A DNA stretch of 64,000 nucleotides from Bacteroides fragilis (lineage in GTDB: Bacteria > Bacillota > Clostridia > Lachnospirales > Lachnospiraceae), in assembly GCA_023664485.1 (NCBI GenBank), contig JAMPFK010000008.1, positions 15,192-79,191 on the forward strand, read 5' to 3'. The notes below the pieces were generated by a model that worked only from the letters and a program-made list of their open reading frames with translations, was not told the origin of the DNA and ran no database searches. The position numbers and the translations under genes were made by a program. Shown here one piece after another: positions 25,873 to 34,124 of the stretch (the stretch's first letter is position 1; every line of letters starts with the position of its first letter).

Positions 25873-26384
25873 AGGCCCTGCTCCTCTGCCGCGCTCTGTT
25901 CTTCCGCCGCGTCCGGATCCTCTGCCCCGCCGTCTTCGCCGGCGTTTTCAGAATCCTCAGCCATATCCCCGGAACCTTCGCCGGATGATCCTTTGTCCTT
26001 ATCGCCTTCTTCTGTTTCTTCCGGCTCCGCCGCCATGATTGCCAGCATTTCATCGCTCTTCATCGAAGTGCTGAGATCGTAAATTCCCGGATTGATTTTT
26101 CCATGGTGTTCCGATAACAGCTCCTGAACGAAAAACAGGTCCGCATCCCGGATCAGGCCTTTTTCCTCCAGCGTATTTCCAATATCCCTTACCGAATCGT
26201 CCGGCTCCACATAAATGCTGATGATTCTGCCTTCTCCGGTCGTCATCGCTTCCTCCGCAAAGACTCTGAATCCGAAATCATACGCCTTGACCGCCGCGTC
26301 ATAAACGAAGGAGACCAGAAAAAAAACTGCCGCCACTTTAATAATCGTCTCTACAACCGAGCCTATCACTTGTTTTATATCCAT
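25869..26384 (-). CDS. MltG-like membrane protein lacking the catalytic domain
   Basis: 171 residues. An N-terminal membrane helix (about 10-30) is followed by a segment (about 50-120: IYVEPDDSVRDIGNTLEEKG then NPGIYDLSTSMKSDEMLAIM) that matches the LysM-like subdomain at the start of MltG (YceG) endolytic transglycosylases. A full MltG has a further catalytic domain of about 200 residues. Here that is replaced by an acidic, low-complexity Glu/Gly/Ser/Ala-rich tail. It occupies the place of mltG between the ruvX region and trmR. It may be a regulator or a decayed remnant; the good Shine-Dalgarno (GGAGG) and coupling to trmR argue that it is still expressed. Confidence 0.8.
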   Translation of the reverse strand: MDIKQVIGSVVETIIKVAAVFFLVSFVYDAAVKAYDFGFRVFAEEAMTTGEGRIISIYVEPDDSVRDIGNTLEEKGLIRDADLFFVQELLSEHHGKINPGIYDLSTSMKSDEMLAIMAAEPEETEEGDKDKGSSGEGSGDMAEDSENAGEDGGAEDPDAAEEQSAAEEQGL

Positions 26385-26419
26385 TTGAAAACCTCCGCCC
26401 CAAGCCGCAGTCAGGGCCT

Positions 26420-26755
26420 TTATTCAAAATCCAGCTCCGCCGTGATCAGCACGTTTACTTCCTGCATCATACGGCAGAATGCCAGTTCTGCTCTTAAAAA
26501 ATCATCTATCAGCGGATTCGCGCGGAACTCTTCATACTCCTGTTCAAAAGCGTCCAGTTTATCGAGCAGTTCTTCTCCCGGTGTTTCCGTCTGCAGCGCA
26601 AAATTACGCTGCCTGTATTCCGCCGCCATTGCGAATAATTCCGGCTGTTTCTTTAACGTTTCCTTCTGAAAATCATATTCCCTGTAAACCTCTGATTTCC
26701 TGATTTCTTCTATAAAGCTTTCCGTCGCTTTCTTCACAATGCTGTCTAACATGCT
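26420..26755 (-). CDS. YlbF family regulator
   Basis: 111 residues from ATG 26755, with AGGAG eight bases upstream; a longer frame into the end of the RNase J gene is rejected. Largely alpha-helical, with EYRQRNFALQTETPGEELLDK and related segments of the YlbF/YmcA (Com_YlbF) family. In B. subtilis YlbF (RicF) joins a complex that modulates RNase Y activity. Here it begins 11 bases after the RNase J stop, linking it to RNA turnover. Confidence 0.82.
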   Translation of the reverse strand, partial: SMLDSIVKKATESFIEEIRKSEVYREYDFQKETLKKQPELFAMAAEYRQRNFALQTETPGEELLDKLDAFEQEYEEFRANPLIDDFLRAELAFCRMMQEVNVLITAELDFE

Positions 26756-26766
26756 GTCTTCTCCTT

Positions 26767-28440
26767 TTAAACCTCCATAATAATCGGAAGTATCATCGGG
26801 CGTCTTTTCGTTTTCTTCCACACATATTCGCTCAGGACATCTTTGATCGTAGATTTCAATTTACCCCAGTCGGTCTGCCCCTTGTCCAGGCGCCCTGTAA
26901 TTGCGCCGTCCACTAAAAGCCTCGCTTCTTCCAGCAGCTCGTCCGATTCCCGGACGTACACGAAACCGCGGGAGACGATATCCGGCCCCGATACGAGCTG
27001 GCTGTTACAGGAATCGAGCGCGAGCACCACGATTATAATACCGTCCTCGGCAAGATGCTGCCTGTCCCGCAGAACCACATTCCCGACATCTCCGACGCCG
27101 AGGCCGTCTACCAGGATCGCGCCCACCGGCACTTTTCCGGTCACTTCCGCTTTCTCCTCGCTGATTTCCAGAACATCCCCCGAATGCAGGATAAAAATAT
27201 TTTCCCTGTCGATGCCGAGTTCCCGCGCGATCTTAGCCTGCGCCTTCAAATGTTTGTATTCGCCATGCACCGGAATCGCATAGTGCGGACGGAGCAGCGT
27301 ATACAGAAGCTTGATCTCCTCCTGACAGGCATGTCCCGAAACATGGACATCCTGAAAAATAACATCCGCGCCTTTCATCAAAAGCTCGTTAATGACGTTT
27401 GTGACCGCTTTCTCATTTCCGGGTATCGGATTGGACGAGAAAATGACCGTATCTCCCGGCACGATAGAAATCTTCTTATGAATGTTGCCTGCCATACGGC
27501 TTAAAGCCGCCATGCTCTCGCCCTGGCTGCCCGTCGTAATGATGGCCGTCTTTTCGTTCGGATAATTTTTCAGCTGCTCGATATCGATCAATGTCTGATC
27601 CGGGATATTCAAATAGCCGAGCGTCGAAGCCGTTTCGATGATATTGACCATGCTTCGGCCCTCAACAACGACCTTCCGGCCGAATTTATATGCCGAATTG
27701 ATGATCTGCTGTACTCTGTCCACATTGGATGCAAACGTGGCGATAATGATCCTCGTATCGCTGTGCTCCGAAAATAACGTATCGAAAGTCTTTCCCACCG
27801 TCTTTTCGGAAGGGGTAAATCCGGGCCGTTCCGCATTCGTACTGTCGCACATCAACGCGAGCACGCCCTTTTTGCCGATTTCCGCAAAACGCTGTAAATC
27901 AATGGCATCGCCGAATACCGGCGTATAATCCACCTTAAAGTCTCCCGTATGCACGACGATTCCCGCCGGAGAATAAATCGCCAGCGCCGCGGCGTCTACG
28001 ATGCTGTGATTGGTCTTGATGAACTCGACGCGGAACTGCCCCAGATTAATCGACTGCCCGAATTTTACGACCTTGCGCTTCGTCGTATTCATCAGTTCAT
28101 GCTCTTTCAGTTTGTTCTCGATAATGCCCATCGTCAGTTTCGTCGCATAAACGGGCACATTAATTTCCTTTAAGACATAGGGCAGCGCGCCTATGTGGTC
28201 CTCGTGGCCATGCGTGATCATAAAACCTTTTACCTTATCGATATTATCCTTTAGATAGGTAATATCCGGAATGACCAGATCGATTCCGAGCATTTCGTCC
28301 TCCGGAAAAGACAGACCACAATCAACTACAATAATACTGTCTTCATATTCAAAGGCAGTAATATTCAGCCCAATCTGCTCCAGGCCGCCCAAAGGTATGA
28401 CCTTCAGCCCGGATGCCGTTCCCTGTTCAATTTTCTTCAA
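26767..28440 (-). CDS. rnj: Ribonuclease J
   Basis: 557 residues from a TTG start at 28440, supported by GGAGG seven bases upstream. The metallo-beta-lactamase motif HGHEDHIGALPYVL, the distal ligands and the beta-CASP segment (GSQGESMAALSRM, DVHVSGHA) are all present. RNase J is a 5'-exo and endoribonuclease central to mRNA decay and rRNA maturation. It is followed by ylbF and preceded by a 216-base stretch without a gene. It could be J1 or J2; only one copy is in view. Confidence 0.95.
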   Translation of the reverse strand: MKKIEQGTASGLKVIPLGGLEQIGLNITAFEYEDSIIVVDCGLSFPEDEMLGIDLVIPDITYLKDNIDKVKGFMITHGHEDHIGALPYVLKEINVPVYATKLTMGIIENKLKEHELMNTTKRKVVKFGQSINLGQFRVEFIKTNHSIVDAAALAIYSPAGIVVHTGDFKVDYTPVFGDAIDLQRFAEIGKKGVLALMCDSTNAERPGFTPSEKTVGKTFDTLFSEHSDTRIIIATFASNVDRVQQIINSAYKFGRKVVVEGRSMVNIIETASTLGYLNIPDQTLIDIEQLKNYPNEKTAIITTGSQGESMAALSRMAGNIHKKISIVPGDTVIFSSNPIPGNEKAVTNVINELLMKGADVIFQDVHVSGHACQEEIKLLYTLLRPHYAIPVHGEYKHLKAQAKIARELGIDRENIFILHSGDVLEISEEKAEVTGKVPVGAILVDGLGVGDVGNVVLRDRQHLAEDGIIIVVLALDSCNSQLVSGPDIVSRGFVYVRESDELLEEARLLVDGAITGRLDKGQTDWGKLKSTIKDVLSEYVWKKTKRRPMILPIIMEV

Positions 28441-28656
28441 AAAAATTCCTCCACTTTCTCTGCATACCAGTATAGTGTCCCGCCGGCTGATTGACCGCTC
28501 CGCAAAAGCTCCCGGTCTTCCTATCGATATATCCCCCGCTCTGTTTCCGGTTGTCGCCGCTTCTCCGTTTCGGACAAACAGCCCGGCGTTACCCTATATG
28601 TATCTGCGTCCTTCCTTTTATTAGTTTCCGTTTTCTATTAAACTTTCCGCATGCCT

Positions 28657-28911
28657 TCAAGACAGTTCGATATCCTCCAGCATACTTTCAAATACAGCCG
28701 AAACCGCATCAAGTTCCTCATCCTCCGTCACAATTTCATAAAGCGCCTCTTCGTCGCCCATCTGTGACATATCTTTTAAGATCAGGGCTTCCCCATCTTC
28801 CTCTTCCGTATCCGTTACCAGAATGTAATCGATACCGCCGATTCTCGTCTGCTCTAAAACATAAAATTCAGCCGTTTCTTCACCTTCCGCCTTAAAAACT
28901 ATCTTCTCCAT
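28657..28911 (-). CDS. DUF1292 domain protein (YrzB-like)
   Basis: 84 residues, highly acidic, with the compact beta-rich DUF1292 pattern EFYVLEQTRIGGIDYILVTD. It begins directly after the ruvX stop codon, with GGAG in the end of that gene. In many Firmicutes it lies in the ireB-ruvX-yrzB operon, as here. Function unknown. Confidence 0.88.
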   Translation of the reverse strand: MEKIVFKAEGEETAEFYVLEQTRIGGIDYILVTDTEEEDGEALILKDMSQMGDEEALYEIVTEDEELDAVSAVFESMLEDIELS

Positions 28912-29379
28912 TCAAATACTCCATTCCTGTCCGGCCTGCTGCTCCCCGGCATCCTTCCTGTCCGCGCGGTAATCAAGATATCCCTGCAGAATAAAGACCG
29001 CGGCGATCTTGTCCACATATTCTTTCCGGTCCTCCCGCCTGATTCCCGCTTCTATCATCGCTCTGTCCGCCGCAACTGTCGTCAGTCTCTCATCCCACAT
29101 GGTCACAGGCAGTCCCGTCCTGCGTTCCAGCTTATCCTGAAATTCCAAAGACAGCAGTGCCCTCTCGCCAATGGTATCGTTCATATTTTTAGGAAAACCC
29201 AGCACAATTTCCCCTACCTCGTATTGAATGATCAGTTCTTCAATCCTCGCCAGAGTCTTTCGTAATTTATTTTCTTCTTTTCTTCTGATAATTTCAATTC
29301 CCTGCGCCGTAATAAAAAGGGGGTCGCTGATTGCTACTCCTACCGTCTTAGAACCGAAATCCAGTCCCATAATCCTCAT
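28912..29379 (-). CDS. ruvX: Putative Holliday junction resolvase RuvX/YqgF
   Basis: 155 residues with an RNase H-like fold. MGLDFGSKTVGVAISD holds the first catalytic Asp, EIVLGFPKNM the Glu strand and WDERLTT the conserved DER motif. The family is proposed to act in 16S rRNA 5' maturation and perhaps on Holliday junctions. It lies 40 bases after ireB. Confidence 0.93.
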   Translation of the reverse strand: MRIMGLDFGSKTVGVAISDPLFITAQGIEIIRRKEENKLRKTLARIEELIIQYEVGEIVLGFPKNMNDTIGERALLSLEFQDKLERRTGLPVTMWDERLTTVAADRAMIEAGIRREDRKEYVDKIAAVFILQGYLDYRADRKDAGEQQAGQEWSI

Positions 29380-29419
29380 AAACTATCCTTTGCCGCTCTC
29401 CCGGCGTGTCTGTTTCCGC

Positions 29420-29683
29420 CTATCTTTGAAGAGAGTTCCTGATATACTCCTTCAGCATTTCTTCCACCAGCTCGTCGCGCTCCACCTTCATAATCAGGCT
29501 TCTCGCGTTCTTATGGCTGGTAATATAAGTGGGATCCCCGGACATAATATACCCTACGATCTGATTCACCGGATTATAGCCCTTCTCCGTCAACGCCTCA
29601 TAAACCGTCGCAAGAACGATTTTCACGCCTGTCTCCGGCTCCGTCTCCACTCTGAAATATTGTGTGTTCTCCAAATCCTGCAT
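29420..29683 (-). CDS. ireB: IreB family regulatory phosphoprotein
   Basis: 87 residues when started at ATG 29683 (MQDLENTQYF), the family length; a longer in-frame ATG at 29737 exists but adds a non-conserved basic tail. The core YEALTEKGYNPVNQIVGYIM and SGDPTYITSHKNAR is strongly conserved. In Enterococcus IreB is a substrate of the PASTA kinase IreK and tunes cephalosporin resistance. The ribosome site for the shorter start is weak (GGGGG about 13 bases away). Confidence 0.87.
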   Translation of the reverse strand: MQDLENTQYFRVETEPETGVKIVLATVYEALTEKGYNPVNQIVGYIMSGDPTYITSHKNARSLIMKVERDELVEEMLKEYIRNSLQR

Positions 29684-29788
29684 CTTCGTAACGCTGCCCC
29701 CTTTTTCCGCTTTTGTCCGATTCCTTCTGTTTATCATACTCTATCTGCGGCTAAAATTCAATCTTTCCCTTCATAATTCCGGACAATC

Positions 29789-31156
29789 TTAATCATTCCT
29801 TAATGATTTCAGGCATTTTTCTTCCCCGGCGAGCATGATATCTCCCTGCCGGGCGCCCGTCAGCCTCTCCGTCAGAATCCGGTTCTTAAAATCCCCCTGC
29901 GTCTTTTTTCCTACTTTTATATATCGTACCGTATGGCCGATTTGATAAACAGTTTCACCGATTTTTTTGGCCTCTTCGTACAATACCTCTACATTCTCCC
30001 CGGCAAAAGACTGCCTGTATTCCTGCGAGAGCCGCTGTTCCAGCTGCATCAGCCTGGCGCTTCTCTCCGTCTTTATCTTATCCGGGATCTGATTTTCCAT
30101 CGCTGCCGCCCGCGTGCCCTGCCGCCTGGAATATTTGAAGATGTGCATCTCATAAAAACGTACTTTTTCGAGAAAAGCCTCCGTATGCGCAAACTCTTCT
30201 TCCGTCTCGCCGGGAAATCCGACGATGACGTCCGTTGTAACCGCTGGCCGGTCAAAATAACGCCGCAGCATTTCCACTTTTTTCAAGTATTCCCCCGCCG
30301 TATAATGTCTATTCATCCGGCGGAGCGTCTCGTCGCATCCGCTCTGCAGGGACAGATGAAAATGCGGGCATACTTTTGAAAGCGTGGAAAGCTTCCCGGC
30401 AAATTCCTCCGTAATAATGCCCGGCTCCAGAGAACCGAGCCGGATACGCCGCAGCCCCTCCGCTTCATTCAGCTTTTCGAGCAGCCGCAGCAGTTCCGGG
30501 CCGCCTCTGTCGATGCCATAAGAGCTGATATGGATTCCGGTCAGTACGATTTCCTGATACCCCATTTTCACAAGACCGGATACTTCCTTCAAAATATCCT
30601 CTTCCCTGCGGCTCCTCACCCTTCCTCTCGCATAAGGAATGATGCAGTAGGAGCAGAACTGATTACAGCCGTCCTGAATCTTTACATAGGCTCTCGTGTG
30701 TCCGCCCGTTCCGGCAAGCTGCATTTCCTCGTATTCCTTCGTCCGGCTGATGTCGATGACCGTCCGGCTCCGCATCGTCCTGTATTCTTCCGGCAGCATC
30801 CCTCTTTTTTTACCCTTCAGATATTCTTCCAGAATTTCCGCGATATCCTTTTTCCTGTTATTGCCGATTACGAGATCGACGGCCGCATCCTGCGCTATTT
30901 TCTCTTCGCCCGTCTGCACATAGCATCCTACTGCCACCACGACCGCATCCGGGTTCCTTTTCTTCGCACGGTGCAGCATCTGCCTGCTTTTCTGGTCCGC
31001 AACATTGGTAACGGTACAGGTATTGATAATATAAATATCGGCCCGCTCATCAAATGGTACAATTTTATAACCCTTTTCCCGTAAAATTTGTTGCATAACA
31101 TCCATTTCATAACCATTTACTTTACAGCCAAGATTATGCAGCGCTATACTTTCCAT
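29789..31156 (-). CDS. mtaB: tRNA threonylcarbamoyladenosine methylthiotransferase MtaB
   Basis: 455 residues. An N-terminal UPF0004 domain (SIALHNLGCKVNGYEMD, with two further Cys binding an Fe-S cluster) is followed by the radical-SAM domain with CNQFCSYC (Cx3Cx2C) and a C-terminal TRAM-like part. MtaB converts t6A37 to ms2t6A37 in tRNAs. Absence of the MiaB-specific start and the LGCKVN motif place it with MtaB. It is divergent from the HPr-like gene and lies upstream of ireB. Confidence 0.93.
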   Translation of the reverse strand: MESIALHNLGCKVNGYEMDVMQQILREKGYKIVPFDERADIYIINTCTVTNVADQKSRQMLHRAKKRNPDAVVVAVGCYVQTGEEKIAQDAAVDLVIGNNRKKDIAEILEEYLKGKKRGMLPEEYRTMRSRTVIDISRTKEYEEMQLAGTGGHTRAYVKIQDGCNQFCSYCIIPYARGRVRSRREEDILKEVSGLVKMGYQEIVLTGIHISSYGIDRGGPELLRLLEKLNEAEGLRRIRLGSLEPGIITEEFAGKLSTLSKVCPHFHLSLQSGCDETLRRMNRHYTAGEYLKKVEMLRRYFDRPAVTTDVIVGFPGETEEEFAHTEAFLEKVRFYEMHIFKYSRRQGTRAAAMENQIPDKIKTERSARLMQLEQRLSQEYRQSFAGENVEVLYEEAKKIGETVYQIGHTVRYIKVGKKTQGDFKNRILTERLTGARQGDIMLAGEEKCLKSLRND

Positions 31157-31189
31157 AATAACTCCCGTATTTTTTGTGTTTTTTTGACA

Positions 31190-31218
31190 TTGACTTTTAC
31201 GGTTTCAGCCTTTAGTAT
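31190..31218 (+). promoter_or_regulatory. Predicted promoter of the HPr-like gene
   Basis: TTGACT (31190-31195), 17 bases, TAGTAT (31213-31218), 37 bases before the start codon. Confidence 0.45.
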
Positions 31219-31254
31219 TATAGCTAACAGCAAGTATAAAGGAGGTAATTCTTA

Positions 31255-31485
31255 ATGAAAACCGTTCAGATTTCTTTAAATTCAATCGATAAGGTAAAAT
31301 CCTTTGTAACCGATATTACAAAATTTGATTATGACTTTGATCTGGTATCGGGCAGATATGTTATTGATGCAAAATCTATCATGGGTATCTTCAGCCTGGA
31401 TTTATCAAAGCCCATCGATTTGAACATCCATACGGAAGACGGCGCCGATGAGATTATGGAAGCTTTGAAGCCCTATCTCTTATAA
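31255..31485 (+). CDS. HPr-like protein lacking the phosphorylatable histidine
   Basis: 76 residues after a strong AAGGAGG. The fold is HPr-like: DAKSIMGIFSLDLSKPI matches the HPr region carrying the regulatory serine (Ser46 equivalent in AKSIMG). Where HPr has GLHARPA around the catalytic His15, this protein has NSIDKVKSF, with no His. It therefore cannot carry phosphate in the PTS but could be modified at the serine, like Crh of Bacillus. It is a single gene with its own promoter and terminator. Confidence 0.86.
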   Translation: MKTVQISLNSIDKVKSFVTDITKFDYDFDLVSGRYVIDAKSIMGIFSLDLSKPIDLNIHTEDGADEIMEALKPYLL

Positions 31486-31512
31486 GTATGCGGTACAACG
31501 GTACATATCGAT

Positions 31513-31552
31513 GATACCGCGGGATGAAGCCTCATCCTGTGGTATCTTTTTT
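31513..31552 (+). terminator. Intrinsic terminator after the HPr-like gene
   Basis: GATACC...GGTATC with inner GGGATGA/TCATCC pairing (31513-31546) and six T at 31547-31552. Confidence 0.88.
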
Positions 31553-31617
31553 ATTCTATAGGAAATTCCTGTAATCGTCGGTTCTTCACGACGATTTTTT
31601 ATGCCCGGATTTATACC

Positions 31618-32796
31618 TTAAGAGACAATGATCAATTCGTCGGTATCTAGCGCGGTCTGAACGAGTTCGTCGATTTTTTCCGCCAGATTCTGTTCATGCC
31701 TTTTGATGATTTTCAGGTTCGGCTTCGTGACAGGGTGTTTCGCCACAAAAATCGTACAGCAGTCCTCATAAGGCAGGATCGACGTCTCATAGGTATCGAT
31801 CTTTTCCGAAATATCCACGATTTCCATTTTGTCAAAACCGATCAGCGGCCTGTAGACCGGAAGCCCGCATACTTCGTTCGTCACCATCAGGCTGTGCATC
31901 GTCTGAGAAGCCACCTGCCCGATACTCTCGCCGGTGATCAGTCCGAGACATTCGGATTCTCTGGCGATGTGCTCCGCGATCCGCATCATATAACGGCGCA
32001 TGATAATGGTCAGCTCGTCATGAGGGCATTTATCATAGATATACATCTGGATATCGGTAAAATTGATAACATGCAGATATATCGGTCCCGTATACTGCGC
32101 GACTTTTCCTGCCAGATCCACGACCTTCTCTTTCGCCCGCTCGCTCGTATACGGCGGCGCGTGAAAATATACCGCGTCGATCTTCACGCCGCGCTTCGCG
32201 ATCATATAGCCCGCCACCGGGGAATCGATCCCGCCGGATAACAAAAGCATCGCTTTCCCGCCCGTGCCGACCGGCATACCGCCCGGTCCCGGAATGATTT
32301 CCGAGTAAATATAGATTTTATCCCGAATCTCGATATGCAGCATGATATCCGGTTTATGAACATCGACTTTCATCTCCGGATATGCGTCTAAAATAATACC
32401 GCCCATTTCCATGTTGATCTCCATCGAATCGAGCGGGTAATTTTTCCGCGCCCTTCTGGCCGCCACCTTGAACGTCTTATGCCTGTCCGGGTAGACCTCG
32501 TCCAAATACCGGACGACCCTCTCCCCTAACTTCTCAAAACCTTCATCCTCCACGGAAACAACAGGGCAGATGCCTGAAATACCGAAAACTTTCTGTAAAG
32601 CCTCCACCGTCTCCTCATAATCGAATTCCGATACGGCATCCGCATAGATCCTGCCGTCGGTCTTTCGCACCTGGAATTCTCCGTCGCACTTTTTCAAAGC
32701 ATGCCGGATCTGTTTCACAAGCGCATCTTCAAAAAGATACCGGTTCTTCCCCTTCACCCCGATTTCCGCATATTTGATCAAAAATGATGTGAACAT
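31618..32796 (-). CDS. thiI: tRNA 4-thiouridine synthase ThiI
   Basis: 392 residues. A ferredoxin-like/THUMP region (to about residue 165) is followed by the PP-loop domain with LLSGGIDSPVAGYMIAKRG. The short form without a C-terminal rhodanese domain is usual in Firmicutes; YEDCCTIFVAKHP near the end holds candidate Cys residues. ThiI adenylates U8 of tRNA and adds sulfur, also supplying thiamine synthesis in some species. The sulfur donor is probably the cysteine desulfurase encoded 114 bases upstream. Confidence 0.95.
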   Translation of the reverse strand: MFTSFLIKYAEIGVKGKNRYLFEDALVKQIRHALKKCDGEFQVRKTDGRIYADAVSEFDYEETVEALQKVFGISGICPVVSVEDEGFEKLGERVVRYLDEVYPDRHKTFKVAARRARKNYPLDSMEINMEMGGIILDAYPEMKVDVHKPDIMLHIEIRDKIYIYSEIIPGPGGMPVGTGGKAMLLLSGGIDSPVAGYMIAKRGVKIDAVYFHAPPYTSERAKEKVVDLAGKVAQYTGPIYLHVINFTDIQMYIYDKCPHDELTIIMRRYMMRIAEHIARESECLGLITGESIGQVASQTMHSLMVTNEVCGLPVYRPLIGFDKMEIVDISEKIDTYETSILPYEDCCTIFVAKHPVTKPNLKIIKRHEQNLAEKIDELVQTALDTDELIIVS

Positions 32797-32848
32797 TGTC
32801 TGCTCTTCTCCCTTTCTTTCCGCAGGAAAACCATAGAACTTCCCGGCG

Positions 32849-32887
32849 TTTCACCTGGAGGCGAAACATTTTCACCCATTGGCGAAA
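32849..32887 (-). repeat. Two tandem copies of a small hairpin between nifS and thiI
   Basis: On the plus strand TTTCACC-4-GGCGAAA (32849-32866) is repeated at 32870-32887 with a three-base gap. On the minus (transcribed) strand each pairs as TTTCGCC with GGTGAAA through one G-U wobble. It lies in the nifS-thiI gap. Confidence 0.75.
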
Positions 32888-32910
32888 CGTCTTTGAAAGT
32901 CCTGTTTGCC

Positions 32911-34065
32911 CTAGTGCCTGGTGTATCTCCGTAACATCGGAACGATATCGTACAACGCCTTTACCGTATACCGGATTTCTTCTTCTGTCGTAAAAATCGA
33001 AAAACTGAACCGGATCGTCGATTCCAGCAGTTCTTTTTCGACGCCGATCGCCCTTAACGTCGCGGACGGCATCGGCTTGTTGGAAGCGCAGGCGCTGCCC
33101 GCCGAAACATAAATATTTCTGTCCTCCAGCGCATGAAGAAGCACCTCGCTCCGAATCCCCCGGACAGACAGGCTGACGATATGAGGCGCCCCTTCCCTTC
33201 CTGCGCATCCGTTTACCTTCACCTGTTCCAGCTGTGAAACGCCCTGAATGAACAGCGCTCTCAACCGATAAAGCCGCTCCACATCCGCATCCAGATTTTC
33301 GTACATCAGCTCGGCCGCTCTGGCGAGTCCGGCAGCGCCCGGCACATTTTCCGTTCCGGAACGCATACCCTTCTGCTGCCCGCCGCCGTAAATGATCGGA
33401 CTGATCTTTATTTTATCATTGATATACAGGAAGCCGACGCCTTTCGGCCCGTGAATCTTATGCGCGCTGACCGAGAGCAGGTCTATCTTCATCCTGGAAG
33501 GATAAATGCGGCACTTGCCAAAGCCCTGTACCGCATCCACATGGAAAACGGTATGCGGGTTGATCCTTTTGATCAGCTCTCCCGCCTCCGCTATCGGTTC
33601 CAGCGTTCCAATTTCATTGTTCGTGTGCATGATCGATACCAGAATCGTATCCTTGCAGATGGCCCGCTCCAGATCCGTCAGACGGATTTTTCCCTGTCCG
33701 TCCACCGGAAGATAAGTCACCCGGAAACCCTGGTCTTCCAGATACCGCATCGTCTGGAGGACTGCCGGATGCTCTATCCGCGTCGTGATCAGATGTCTCC
33801 CGGCGCGATGGTTGGCCATCGCCGTACCGATCAAAGCAATGTTATCCGATTCGGTTCCCCCGGAGGTAAAAAGAATTTCTTTCTCCTTTACTTTCAGTAT
33901 TTTCGCCAGCGTTTCTCTCGCATATCGTATATAATGCTCCGCTTCTACGCCCTTATGATGCATACTGGAAGGATTTCCGTACTCTTCGCACATAAGCTTC
34001 ATCATAAGCTGCGCCGCTTCATCGAAGCATCTGGTCGTAGCCGAATTATCCAAATATACTTCCAT
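32911..34065 (-). CDS. Cysteine desulfurase (IscS/NifS family)
   Basis: 384 residues, PLP enzyme class V. It starts MEVYLDNSATTRCFDEAA; the PLP lysine is in SVSAHKIHGPKG, and the catalytic Cys in YVSAGSACASNKP. It takes sulfur from cysteine as a persulfide. Next to thiI it most likely serves tRNA thiolation (NifZ-like) rather than general Fe-S assembly, but this is inferred from position. Confidence 0.93.
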   Translation of the reverse strand: MEVYLDNSATTRCFDEAAQLMMKLMCEEYGNPSSMHHKGVEAEHYIRYARETLAKILKVKEKEILFTSGGTESDNIALIGTAMANHRAGRHLITTRIEHPAVLQTMRYLEDQGFRVTYLPVDGQGKIRLTDLERAICKDTILVSIMHTNNEIGTLEPIAEAGELIKRINPHTVFHVDAVQGFGKCRIYPSRMKIDLLSVSAHKIHGPKGVGFLYINDKIKISPIIYGGGQQKGMRSGTENVPGAAGLARAAELMYENLDADVERLYRLRALFIQGVSQLEQVKVNGCAGREGAPHIVSLSVRGIRSEVLLHALEDRNIYVSAGSACASNKPMPSATLRAIGVEKELLESTIRFSFSIFTTEEEIRYTVKALYDIVPMLRRYTRH

Positions 34066-34124
34066 AAACAGCTCCTATTTTGTCATATTCTATTTTATCA
34101 TCTCATATTATAGTATATGAAAGG

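Noticed and set aside
28441..28656. Possible gene between DUF1292 and RNase J
   Set aside because: No frame has a ribosome site or family features; probably a leader and promoter region.
29684..29737. 18-residue extension of IreB
   Set aside because: The extra residues are basic, not family-like, and have no ribosome site; the choice remains slightly uncertain.
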